Source: Bacteroidales bacterium UBA3764
GTDB taxonomy: Bacteria; Bacteroidota; Bacteroidia; Bacteroidales; UBA932
Direction: 5' to 3'
Assembly (NCBI GenBank): GCA_002371115.1
Contig: DFFY01000077.1
Span: 8,623-36,365, forward strand
DNA: 27,743 nucleotides
The notes under the pieces were generated by a model. That model was given only the letters and a program-made list of their open reading frames with translations. It ran no database searches and had not been told where the DNA came from. Below are positions 16,218 to 23,758 of the stretch, piece after piece. The translations under genes were made by a program, and so were the position numbers. Numbering within the stretch: position 1 is the first letter of the stretch; each line of letters starts with the position of its first letter.

Positions 16218-17471
16218 TTACTCGGCATAGAATACAACGGCCTTCTCCAGGCTCTGGTTCTTGTTGTCCGTTACTTTCAGGGTAAAGGTATGCCGGGAGC
16301 CGCTTTCCGGGCTGTACACATTGATTAGCGGAACCAGCTGGGACAGGGAGAAGTCCACATGCGTCTGGTCCTTGAGCTGGTCGCCCACCGGAATCATGCC
16401 CGTAAGCGCCGTAATCAGCGCATCGTCGTTGATCAAATCCATGCTGTAAGGCGTGTCGGCGCTGTAAGTGTAGGTGTCACCCGCCAAGGCGGCGATGGTC
16501 TCGCCCAGGATGTAGGAATCCACATCCACCACAAAGTCGCGGATGCCTTCCTGAGCATCAATCTTGATTTCCACATCCATCTGCGCCTGGATGGGCGTAG
16601 GCGCAAACGCAGGATTCACCTCCCAGGTCATGGTGGGGGCGGTGGAAGGCTGCGGGTCGTCGCCCGGATTGTCGGAAGGATCATCCCCGGGCTGGTCTCC
16701 TCCCTCCACCGGCACTTCGCTCCAGCCGGGTACTTCCAGGCCGGTCTCCCGTTCATTCACGGTAGGGTCTATGGTAATGGCAATCCCGTTCACCTGTCCG
16801 GTCACACGGGCATCCAGGGTGATGATATGATGGTCCTGCGCGGCGACATCGGCAATAATGAGTTCCGAATGGCTCTCGCTGTTGTCAATGGCCCGGTAAC
16901 CATCTACTTTCACACGGAGCGGCGCCACGGAGAAATAACCGGCTTTCTGTTCCACATCTTCGTCCACGGAAGACCAGGTAAGCGTTTTTTCGCCGGCATC
17001 CGCGGCATCCCAGGAAGTGGCATTGGTAACCACGATGGAGTACGAGCTCAGCTCGGCCTTGAACTTCTCAGTAAGGACAAAACTCACCTTCATGTTCTGC
17101 AGGGTGGCGTTCACATTCACCGGCGTGAGTTCCCCGACACGGATGGTGAACTGGGCCTCGCCCTTATAATAAGGCAGGTCCCAGGCTGCATCGCGGAATT
17201 CGGGCGAGGCTACGGTGAGGCTATATTCACCGCCTGCCATGGGAATGGTCTCGGGAATGTCGATGTACCGGTCATAGTGCTTGGTCCAGCCGTCGGACGG
17301 GCGGACGATATCCACGACAAAGTCGGCCAGGACGTCATTGGCCTTGGTCACATAAGTTCCCTCCCGGACCGCAGTAAGGGAAAGCGTACCGCTACCCTCG
17401 GGCAGCGTGTTTTTGGTCCCGCAGGCCGCCACGGCGGCAGCTGCTGCAACAATATAGATGAGCTTTTTCAT
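16218..17471 (-). CDS. DUF4493 domain lipoprotein
   Basis: Secreted lipoprotein of 417 residues with lipobox AVAAC (cysteine at residue 17). The N-terminal DUF4493 domain (about 25-240) shows the family pattern GSGTLSLTA, GGEYSLTVASPEFRDAAWDL, PYYKGEAQFTIRVGE. A Pro/Asp-rich low-complexity linker (GDQPGDDPSDNPGDDPQPS, about residues 250-268) leads into a C-terminal Ig-like module (about 275-417; IKIDAQEGIRDFVVDVDS, HTFTLKVTDNKNQSLE). That module is related to the middle modules of the two neighbouring lipoproteins. It lacks the FN3 and PCMD parts, so it is the short form of the set. It lies six bases after the first gene of the operon. Confidence 0.85.
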   Translation of the reverse strand: MKKLIYIVAAAAAVAACGTKNTLPEGSGTLSLTAVREGTYVTKANDVLADFVVDIVRPSDGWTKHYDRYIDIPETIPMAGGEYSLTVASPEFRDAAWDLPYYKGEAQFTIRVGELTPVNVNATLQNMKVSFVLTEKFKAELSSYSIVVTNATSWDAADAGEKTLTWSSVDEDVEQKAGYFSVAPLRVKVDGYRAIDNSESHSELIIADVAAQDHHIITLDARVTGQVNGIAITIDPTVNERETGLEVPGWSEVPVEGGDQPGDDPSDNPGDDPQPSTAPTMTWEVNPAFAPTPIQAQMDVEIKIDAQEGIRDFVVDVDSYILGETIAALAGDTYTYSADTPYSMDLINDDALITALTGMIPVGDQLKDQTHVDFSLSQLVPLINVYSPESGSRHTFTLKVTDNKNQSLEKAVVFYAE

Positions 17472-17477
17472 ATTCGC

Positions 17478-19667
17478 TTATTCATAAAGAAGTTCCACAT
17501 TATCCACATACAGGGCATTGCCACAATAAATCTTATGCGTTCCGGAAAGGGTAGAAATGCCGGACAGCTTGCGGGCGCCCTCCCCGCCGTTTTTGGACGA
17601 GCGGATGCTGATGCGCAGGCTGGCCGCCTTCCGGTCCGTCACGCTATAGGAGACCGGGACGGTTACGCGCGTCCAGGCGGTCACCGCTGCGGTTCCGTCG
17701 TTTTTCTCCCCGCGGCCAATTACGTTGCCGGAGGCGTCCAGCACCTCGGCCAGCACATAATAGGCGGCGCCGTTGGGATTGAAGCGATGCATGAAGGAGA
17801 GGGCCGACGGACGGCTGGTAAAAGCATGGCCGTCGGTGGTTTTGGCCCAGGAGCCTTTGTTCTTGTTGTTGGCCGTCCCCAGGAAAATCTCTCCGGGGTA
17901 ATTGGTGTCGCCATGCTTGACTTCCGACGCTACGGAACTGCCCATATAGACCGTGGCCAGCATCACGCTGTTTCCGGAATAGGAGCCGGAATTGAACACG
18001 GCCACGCAAGGATAGGTCTTGTAGTCCTGGTAAGCGGTGGCCACCGTGCTGGTTTCAATGGTGCGCAAGGCGTTCACGCCCCACCAGGCGGTACCGGTAT
18101 TCTTGTACAGCTGCCACCAGGTCACTTTGAAGTCGCTGGCCCAGAGGACCGGCGTGGTATAAGACTGTGCCGTGTACTCCTCAAATCCGCCATTTTCCAC
18201 TTGCAGGGCCTGCTCCGTGGTAAAAGTGCCGGCCGTGGCCGAGGCGCGTTCCTCCAGATGCATGGGCACTACGCGAAATTGGTAAGCGGTCGCCGGGGCA
18301 AGGCCGGATATTTCGCCAAAGGCAAGGGTGTTTCCGCTCACGGACTCCGCCGTTTTTTCCTGGCTCCAGCTGGTGCCGTCGGTGCTCCACTGCAGGCCCA
18401 GGGCGACATCGGCAGGAATGGCGTCCACACCCGCTACCGTAGCAGTGATGCCGGTCATCTTCCTGGCCCAGATATTCCCGTCAGAAATGTCCACAGTGGC
18501 GGAGAAAGGCGTCACATCCAATGAGAAGCTGCCTTCCGTCGTCTGCCCCACCCCGTCTGTAAGCGTAAGGGTGAAGGTGGCCGATCCGGCTGTTCCGGCG
18601 GCAAGCATCCGGTTGGCGATACCGCTAAAGTCCACGTAGCCCAGATGGCCGTCCGTACCGGCCAGCCAATCCAGGCCCGCATCCACCAGACCTTGCCTGT
18701 CGTTTCCATCGACAGACACCAAATCCACGTCCGGAAGACTGACGAAGGCCGATTCCGTATGCAGGAGCACGCTGCTGATTCCGGTGCTGGCGCCTGTGCT
18801 GAGGGTTAGGATGGCATCGTTTACGCTCTTGGTGAAACCCGCATTGCAGCGGTAAGCATATACGCCGTCCCGCTCACCTTTATATATCATGTACGGCGCA
18901 CGCGCGGGAAGCGCCTTTTCACCAATCTGCTCCTGGACCGTAAAGGTTTCCACGCTGCGGTCCACCGCAACGTTTACCGTCAGGGAACCGTCGCGGGGCG
19001 CCGCCTCTACATGGAAGGTTACGTTGTCATTGGGCAGATAGGAGGCCGGCTCGCTCTTGTAGTACTTCCACTCGTCCGTGAAAAGCTGGGCATATACCTC
19101 TATATAGAGTTCTCCGCCGGGCATGTAGCCCCAGCGGGACTCATCACGGGCAAACTTCACCTGTTTCCCGGCATAAACGGTGTGACGCACAAGCACGTAA
19201 GCGTCCTTGTAGTTGGAACGGAGCGCGTCCCCCTGCCGCACCTGCATGCGCACATTGGCCAGGCGGGCGGTTGCCTCCACCTGGTCCGGCCGGCCCTCGT
19301 TCTCCACGAAGCCATGCACGGTGAATGCTTTTTCCGCCAGAAAATAGGGTTTGTCGAATCCCGCCCCCAATGTATCGCCGTGATGGGCGACCAGGCGGAA
19401 CTCGCCGGCATTGAGTTTAATGGTAGTGTCTTTTGCCTGGGCATAGCTGTCCCGATACAGCCGGAGGGCGTTCGCATTGTAGATTTCCACCTCAAAGGCG
19501 TCCAGGGAGGGGAGATCCTCCAGCGTGGATTTGGTCTGCGGCGCTTCCTGTGAAAGGGAAAGCCGGACGGCGCCTTCTTCGGGTGTCCACTCCTTCTCCA
19601 GCTTCTCCGCTGTGCACCCTGCCAAAAGACTGAACAGCAGGACACACGGCAAGAAAATTTTTTTCAT
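17478..19667 (-). CDS. DUF4493 domain lipoprotein with C-terminal PCMD-like module, first gene of the operon
   Basis: Secreted lipoprotein of 729 residues with lipobox LLAGC (cysteine at residue 18). Modules: DUF4493-like N-domain (about 30-250; GAVRLSLSQEA, LNAGEFRLVAHHGDTLGAGF), Ig-like module (about 270-395; STGASTGISSVLLHTESAF, TFTLTLTDGVGQTTEGSF), FN3-like module (about 400-485; ISGLAPATAYQFRVVP) and a C-terminal sandwich (about 490-729; VENGGFEEYTAQ, YCGNALYVDNVELLYE) of the PCMD or carbohydrate-binding-like type. The last module diverges from the PCMD modules downstream. The start ATG follows directly from MKKIFLPC. A plausible -7 element lies about 70 bases upstream, and a divergent AraC-type regulator flanks it. 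Confidence 0.83.
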   Translation of the reverse strand: MKKIFLPCVLLFSLLAGCTAEKLEKEWTPEEGAVRLSLSQEAPQTKSTLEDLPSLDAFEVEIYNANALRLYRDSYAQAKDTTIKLNAGEFRLVAHHGDTLGAGFDKPYFLAEKAFTVHGFVENEGRPDQVEATARLANVRMQVRQGDALRSNYKDAYVLVRHTVYAGKQVKFARDESRWGYMPGGELYIEVYAQLFTDEWKYYKSEPASYLPNDNVTFHVEAAPRDGSLTVNVAVDRSVETFTVQEQIGEKALPARAPYMIYKGERDGVYAYRCNAGFTKSVNDAILTLSTGASTGISSVLLHTESAFVSLPDVDLVSVDGNDRQGLVDAGLDWLAGTDGHLGYVDFSGIANRMLAAGTAGSATFTLTLTDGVGQTTEGSFSLDVTPFSATVDISDGNIWARKMTGITATVAGVDAIPADVALGLQWSTDGTSWSQEKTAESVSGNTLAFGEISGLAPATAYQFRVVPMHLEERASATAGTFTTEQALQVENGGFEEYTAQSYTTPVLWASDFKVTWWQLYKNTGTAWWGVNALRTIETSTVATAYQDYKTYPCVAVFNSGSYSGNSVMLATVYMGSSVASEVKHGDTNYPGEIFLGTANNKNKGSWAKTTDGHAFTSRPSALSFMHRFNPNGAAYYVLAEVLDASGNVIGRGEKNDGTAAVTAWTRVTVPVSYSVTDRKAASLRISIRSSKNGGEGARKLSGISTLSGTHKIYCGNALYVDNVELLYE

Positions 19668-19696
19668 CCTCTAAAAATATAGATTGATACACTTAC

Positions 19697-19717
19697 GAGT
19701 TCCTTTATTCTGAACTC
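19697..19717. promoter_or_regulatory. Inverted repeat in the leader of the DUF4493 operon, possible regulator site
   Basis: GAGTTC and GAACTC pair perfectly around nine bases, in the transcribed leader. Further GAAC/GTTC copies occur at 19755-19758, 19764-19767 and 19787-19790, the first two as GAAC-TTTTT-GTTC next to the -7 element. They could be sites for the divergent AraC-type regulator; this is only a pattern. Confidence 0.3.
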
Positions 19718-19735
19718 AAATTTTGCAATTGGGCA

Positions 19736-19743
19736 CAAAAATA
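19736..19743 (-). promoter_or_regulatory. -7 element of the DUF4493/PCMD operon
   Basis: TATTTTTG on the minus strand is an exact TAnnTTTG match, giving a leader of roughly 60 bases to the ATG at 19667. No TTTG stands 19-21 bases upstream, which would suit a promoter that needs an activator. No comparably good element was found for the divergent regulator gene (only a weak TATATCCG near 19850). Confidence 0.45.
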
Positions 19744-19862
19744 CGACAAATAAAGAACTTTTTGTTCGCAAAACTTCTTGAGTATTGTTCAATTTTTCCT
19801 CTTACGCGCATTATTGTGGAAAAATTGCTTAACTTAGTGGAAGTATTGTATATCCGTTATTT

Positions 19863-20789
19863 ATGGCACATTACGAAAAACTCAAGCAGGAAAGGCTGGA
19901 GAGCCTCCAGATGTCCAACTTCGACCTGTCCAAAACCACCTGGATGCAGCAGTTCGGAGACGATATCCTCATCCTCCACAATCCCCATTTCAATGTGAAC
20001 TGGGAGCCTTATAAAATGAAGTCTGTCCTGGTGGCCATATGTCATGAAGGAACCGGCTCCGGCGCCGTGAACCTGCACTCTTTCCAAATGCAGAAGAACG
20101 ACATGGTGGTTGTGCTTCCCTCCCAGATTATCCAATCCTATGCGGTGAGCGAAGACTTCAAAGGAACCTTTATTCTCTTTTCGGAGCACTTTTTTTCCCG
20201 CCTGGGCCAAGGGGATGCCTATCTGTTCTACAAAAAGGTGGAAAACGCCCCCCTTTACCAGATGGACGAGGGTAAAGCGGCGGTTTTTCGCTCGTATATG
20301 GACCTGGTTCACAACCTGTTACAAATCCAGCACACCACACCCAACATGGAGGAGGTGCTGCAATTGCTTTCCCGGCTGTTTTTTGTGATGGTCAGCTGGG
20401 AGGTGCGCGCCTCCACGGAGGGCGACGAAACCCAATACCGCGAGAACGAGGTGATGATGCAATTCCTGCAACTGGTGAAAAACCACTATCGTGAGCACCA
20501 TGAAGTGGGCTTCTATGCCGACAAGATGCACATCTCGGCCAAATACATGACCACGCTCATCAAGAAGGCCAGCGGGAAGTCCGCCCTCCAGTGGATTGAG
20601 GATTATGTGATTCTGGATGCCAAGGCGCAGCTGTCCTCCACCGTGAACACCATCCAGCAGATTACCTTCGACCTGAATTTCCCGTCACAATCCCTTTTTG
20701 GCCGCTATTTCAAACGGGCCGTAGGGGTGTCTCCGTCTCAGTACCGCGCCTCCCTGCGGGTGTACCAGATAGCCAAGCAAAAGCAATAG
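19863..20789 (+). CDS. AraC family transcriptional regulator
   Basis: One-component DNA-binding regulator of 308 residues. The N-terminal half (about 30-180) fits a cupin-like sensing domain (HSFQMQKNDMVVVLPSQIIQ). The C-terminal AraC-type domain (about 205-300) has two helix-turn-helix units: YADKMHISAKYMTTLIKKAS and, after LQWIEDYVILDAKAQL, the conserved ITFDLNFPSQSLFGRYFKRA...GVSPSQYR. The start at 19863 gives the full cupin region. It diverges from the DUF4493/PCMD operon across a 195-base AT-rich gap with GTTC/GAAC repeats, so control of that operon and of itself is the natural inference. The inducer is unknown. Confidence 0.92.
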   Translation: MAHYEKLKQERLESLQMSNFDLSKTTWMQQFGDDILILHNPHFNVNWEPYKMKSVLVAICHEGTGSGAVNLHSFQMQKNDMVVVLPSQIIQSYAVSEDFKGTFILFSEHFFSRLGQGDAYLFYKKVENAPLYQMDEGKAAVFRSYMDLVHNLLQIQHTTPNMEEVLQLLSRLFFVMVSWEVRASTEGDETQYRENEVMMQFLQLVKNHYREHHEVGFYADKMHISAKYMTTLIKKASGKSALQWIEDYVILDAKAQLSSTVNTIQQITFDLNFPSQSLFGRYFKRAVGVSPSQYRASLRVYQIAKQKQ

Positions 20790-20792
20790 AAA

Positions 20793-20822
20793 AAGCCCCC
20801 GCCAATGCAACGGCGAGGGCTT
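20793..20822. terminator. Bidirectional rho-independent terminator between the AraC-type gene and the acyl carrier protein gene
   Basis: AAGCCCCCGCC (20793-20803) and GGCGAGGGCTT (20812-20822) pair over eleven positions with one mismatch around an eight-base loop. On the minus strand it is followed by TTTTTCTATT, and on the plus strand by a pyrimidine-rich CTTTCTC. It sits between convergent genes and can serve both. Confidence 0.8.
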
Positions 20823-20843
20823 CTTTCTCAGCACCTTGTGCGC

Positions 20844-21083
20844 TTATTTCAGGGCCAAAATGGCGTCGCACACCTCCCCGACGGTCTTGGGCAGCGGCTG
20901 CCCGTCCGGGAAACGGACTTGGAACTTTTCTTCCGAGGCCAGGGCAAGCAGCATCATGGTCAGGGAGTCGATTCCCAGTCCGCGGACCAGCTCCGAGTCA
21001 TAAGTTACGTTGGAAAGGTCCGTGTTGGGACGGATGACGGCAATCACTTCCTTGAGGCCGTCCAGGACTTCTTCTCTGGTCAT
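20844..21083 (-). CDS. Acyl carrier protein
   Basis: Small four-helix carrier protein of 79 residues. The phosphopantetheine attachment motif is LVRGLGIDSLTMM, with the modified serine at residue 40. The preceding aspartate and following leucine match the DSL signature. It is clearly not the housekeeping fatty-acid ACP context: there is no fab gene nearby, and its ATG overlaps the TGA of an acyl ligase gene (ATGA). It is therefore probably a dedicated carrier for the acyl group activated by that ligase and used by the fused GNAT-type acyltransferase. Confidence 0.92.
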   Translation of the reverse strand: MTREEVLDGLKEVIAVIRPNTDLSNVTYDSELVRGLGIDSLTMMLLALASEEKFQVRFPDGQPLPKTVGEVCDAILALK

Positions 21084-21781
21084 ACGCGGGCGACTTTCAT
21101 GCTGCCGGTACGCTTGAAATCTTCCGTGCGCACGGTGACTTTACGGATTTGGTGCGTGGAAGGCAGGGTGGCGTTCACCTTGTCCACCAGAGCATTCATA
21201 TAGGCCTCCACTTCCTCGAACGGCTTGCCGTCGAAGGCGGGCATGAAGGGCAGAATCTCAATGGCGATTACCTGGGTGCCGTTGAGTTCGTCTTCCTTCA
21301 CCATGGCGTCGCGCACACAAGGGTCTGCGTAGAAGGGCTCTTCCAGGCTTTCCGGGCTCACATTCTCGCCGTTGGGCAGGATGATGAGGTTCTTGATGCG
21401 GCCGGTGATATACACAAAACCTTCGTCGTCCATGCGGCAGAGGTCGCCGGTGCGGAACCAGCCGTCCTCGGTGAAGGCCTCGGCGGTCTTTTCGGGATCC
21501 TTGTAGTAGCCGGAGAACACATTGTCGCCCTTGACCTGAAGTTCACCGTCCACGATCCGTATTTCCTGGCCGGGATAGACCTTGCCGATGGAGGTGGGAT
21601 GGGTGACGGCGTCGGCATTGGCGGAGGTCAGGTTCGCGGTCTCGGTGAGGCCGTAGCCGAAGCAGAACTCGACGCCGAGTTTGGTGAAGATGTCCACCAG
21701 GCGCGGCGGAACGTTCGCGGCACCGGAGATGATCATGACGGAGATCTGCCGCCGAGGAACTGCGGGCCGTACATCTTGCAC
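21080..21781 (-). CDS. AMP-forming acyl ligase, C-terminal part (separated from the N-terminal part by frameshifts)
   Basis: This is the C-terminal half of an acyl-CoA/acyl-ACP synthetase of the ANL superfamily; the coordinates are those of the open frame from a GTG. Visible motifs are ISGAANVPP, the adenylation motif FGYGLTETANLTSA, the hinge region GWFRTGDLCRMDDEGFVYI and GRIKNLIILPNGENVSPES, and the C-terminal RTGSMKVARV containing the catalytic-type lysine. Nothing is degraded in this part. The frame is broken upstream at 21746-21933, where the missing middle is split over all three frames. The stop overlaps the acyl carrier protein start. The intact enzyme would be about 500 residues from the Met codon at 22586. 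Confidence 0.85.
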   Translation of the reverse strand: MQDVRPAVPRRQISVMIISGAANVPPRLVDIFTKLGVEFCFGYGLTETANLTSANADAVTHPTSIGKVYPGQEIRIVDGELQVKGDNVFSGYYKDPEKTAEAFTEDGWFRTGDLCRMDDEGFVYITGRIKNLIILPNGENVSPESLEEPFYADPCVRDAMVKEDELNGTQVIAIEILPFMPAFDGKPFEEVEAYMNALVDKVNATLPSTHQIRKVTVRTEDFKRTGSMKVARV

Positions 21782-21933
21782 CAGGCCGGTCGAGGATGTC
21801 GCAGATGCCCGGAACGATCACGAGGAGGGTGGGCTTGATCACCGGGCAGTTTGCCGATGGTGGCCTTCATGTCCTCGCAGGTGAAGAGGATGTTGCCGGT
21901 ATAGAAGCAGCCCGATGGTGCCGGCGATGAGCG
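21746..21933 (-). other. Cluster of about five frameshifts in the acyl ligase
   Basis: Recognisable ligase sequence continues, but in changing frames: HVFGA, then IAGTIG, then CFYTGNILFTCEDMKATIGK, then VIKPTLLVIVPGICDILD, then QISVMIISGAANVPP. The frame changes are needed near 21931-21933, 21911-21913, 21843-21845, 21785-21790 and 21746-21753, mostly at runs of G/C. Protein-level similarity between the shifts looks intact, which suggests a local consensus or assembly error more than old gene decay. Confidence 0.7.
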
Positions 21934-23732
21934 CCGAACACGTGGCTGAGCGGAAGCAGGGCGATATAGCGGTGTACGCCGATGACCTTGCCGGGCTTGA
22001 AAATGGCGTTGTAGGAGCCGCGCATGAGGGCGCGGTGGCTCAGCACGGCACCCTTGGGAGCGCCGGTGGTACCGCCGGTGAAGAAAATGGCGGCAGGGCT
22101 TTCCGGGTCGATATCGGCCGCCACGGGAGCTCCTTCCTCCGCGATGGAGGCGGCGGGAAGCACCTTGGTACCTTGGATATGGGCGGTCAGCGGCATGAAT
22201 TCCTCACGCACGAAGATGGCGGCGATGTCAAATTTCATGCAGCAGCCAATGACGGCCTGCTCCGGCAGCGAAGCCGGGAAGTTCATCACCACATAGCCGG
22301 CCGACGTAATGGCATAGTACAGCTCAATGGCATCCTGGCTGTTGCGGTCGAACACGGCGATATGGGAGCCCTTGGGAAGACCCAGGCTTTCAATGAAAGC
22401 ACGACGGCGGGCAATGCGCTCACCAAACTCCTTGTAGGTAAGGGTGTTGGTCTGGTCCGACAGCGCCGGAAGGGAGGCGTACTCCTTGGTGAACCAGTCC
22501 ACAAACTGGCCCATGGTGGGGAAATACGGCAGGCGCTCAAATTCCTCCTTGGGGAGCAAATTCTGGAAATACTCTTGAGAAGTCATAAATTGGGGTTTAT
22601 TGGTTTTTAGTTCTTTCACATACGAGCGGCGGCGCTGGTAAAGACGGGTGTCGAAGTTGTCCCACAGGGACTGCACCTTGTGGTTCTCCTCCAGCTGCGG
22701 GTTCATGAGCATGTGTTTGATTCCCAGCCGTTGATAGTTTTCCATCAGATAGCGGAACATCAGCAGGGCCGCACCCTTGGCCTGGTATTCCGGCAAGATG
22801 CCAATCAGCAGCGCTTCCGTGGTGTCGTTGCGCTTGGGCGACAAGGCCGGCAGCAAATAAATCCAGCCGAAGGGGAAAATGTGGCCCTTGGCCTTGCGCA
22901 CGGCCGCCGAGATATGCGGCATGGTGACGGTGAAACCGATGAGTTCATCTTTCTCGTTCACCACAAAGGCCACCAGGTCTTTGTCCAGCACCGGCACATA
23001 CTGTTTCACATACCCATCTATCTGTTCCTGGGAGAGCCGGGTGTACTCATACAGGCCGGCAAAGGCCTCGTTGAGCACATGGAACATCTCCCGGCCGCGA
23101 CGGGCCATCTGCCGCAGGGAAGTGGCCCGATAGATACGGATGCCGAAACGCTCTGCGATGCGGTCCGTAAATTTGAACATGGACGGAAGCGTTTCCGGGA
23201 TGTCCATGACGCGCTGCGTCCAGTCCACGTCCTTGGTGAAGCCCAGGCGCTCCAGATACTCCGGATAATAGGGATAGTTATAGATGACCGTGAACGGACT
23301 TTCGTTCTCGAAACCTTCTATCAGCAATCCTTCACGATCCATATCCGTGAAGCCCAGCGGGCCTTTGATTTTTTCCGCGCCGCGCTCCGTGCCCCAGGCG
23401 GCAACCGCTTCTATCAGGGCCTGGCAAACATCTATGTCCTCGATGAAGTCTATCCAGCCAAAGCGGACGGCATTCTCCTTCCACTTCTCGTTGGCTTTTT
23501 TATTGATGATGGCGGCCACGCGGCCCACGGTTTTGCCATCCTGTCTGGCCAGGAACAGTTCCCGTTCACAAAATGCCAGGGACGGATTGTCCTTTCCCAG
23601 TACCTTGTATTCGTCATCCTCGAAAGCGGGGACCCATTTGTCGCAGTTTTTGTACAACTCCAGCGGGAATTCAATGAATTCCTTGAGCATGCCCTTGTCA
23701 GAAACGGGCACAATGGTAGTTTTAGGTTTCAT
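21867..23732 (-). CDS. GNAT-type acyltransferase fused to AMP-forming acyl ligase (N-terminal part of ligase; frame lost at about 21933)
   Basis: A single open frame of 621 residues joins two enzymes. Residues 1-382 form a GNAT-superfamily acyltransferase: IVPVSDKGMLKEFIEFPLEL, LELYKNCDKWVPAFEDDEY, GPLGFTDMDREGLLIEGF, and the acyl-donor loop PEYQAKGAALLMF near residue 325, matching Q/R-x-x-G-x-A. From residue 383 (MTSQEYFQNLL) an ANL-type ligase begins, with the nucleotide loop AIFFTGGTTGAPKGAVLSH near residue 550 and LLPLSHVFGA before the reading frame breaks; the last 20 or so residues are out of frame and not real. The junction is short (KTNKPQF), AT-rich and looks like a former intergenic spacer, so fusion by loss of a stop is possible. 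The GNAT domain resembles the YghO-like / bacterial ceramide synthase group; the substrate is inference. Confidence 0.82.
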   Translation of the reverse strand: MKPKTTIVPVSDKGMLKEFIEFPLELYKNCDKWVPAFEDDEYKVLGKDNPSLAFCERELFLARQDGKTVGRVAAIINKKANEKWKENAVRFGWIDFIEDIDVCQALIEAVAAWGTERGAEKIKGPLGFTDMDREGLLIEGFENESPFTVIYNYPYYPEYLERLGFTKDVDWTQRVMDIPETLPSMFKFTDRIAERFGIRIYRATSLRQMARRGREMFHVLNEAFAGLYEYTRLSQEQIDGYVKQYVPVLDKDLVAFVVNEKDELIGFTVTMPHISAAVRKAKGHIFPFGWIYLLPALSPKRNDTTEALLIGILPEYQAKGAALLMFRYLMENYQRLGIKHMLMNPQLEENHKVQSLWDNFDTRLYQRRRSYVKELKTNKPQFMTSQEYFQNLLPKEEFERLPYFPTMGQFVDWFTKEYASLPALSDQTNTLTYKEFGERIARRRAFIESLGLPKGSHIAVFDRNSQDAIELYYAITSAGYVVMNFPASLPEQAVIGCCMKFDIAAIFVREEFMPLTAHIQGTKVLPAASIAEEGAPVAADIDPESPAAIFFTGGTTGAPKGAVLSHRALMRGSYNAIFKPGKVIGVHRYIALLPLSHVFGAHRRHHRAASIPATSSSPART

Positions 23733-23749
23733 ACGCGTTAAGAATCGTA

Positions 23750-23757
23750 CAAAGATA
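23750..23757 (-). promoter_or_regulatory. -7 element of the GNAT-ligase-ACP operon
   Basis: TATCTTTG on the minus strand, exact TAnnTTTG, 17 bases upstream of the ATG at 23732 and one base after the menG/ubiE stop codon. A -33 TTTG is not evident. Read-through from the upstream operon is also possible, since no terminator was seen between the two. Confidence 0.45.
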
Positions 23758-23758
23758 A

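Noticed and set aside
16359..18524. Plus-strand open frame of 721 codons
   Set aside because: It is antisense to two lipoprotein genes with proper signal peptides and domains; no protein-like features on the plus strand.
11722..19667. The lipoprotein operon as a Sus-type polysaccharide utilisation locus or Mfa/Fim fimbrial locus
   Set aside because: No TonB-dependent SusC, no SusD, no glycoside hydrolase and no recognisable fimbrillin motifs; the PCMD name alone does not establish carbohydrate metabolism.
21746..21933. Programmed ribosomal frameshifting in the acyl ligase
   Set aside because: About five shifts in different directions within 190 bases, without a slippery heptamer and downstream structure, cannot be explained by programmed frameshifting.
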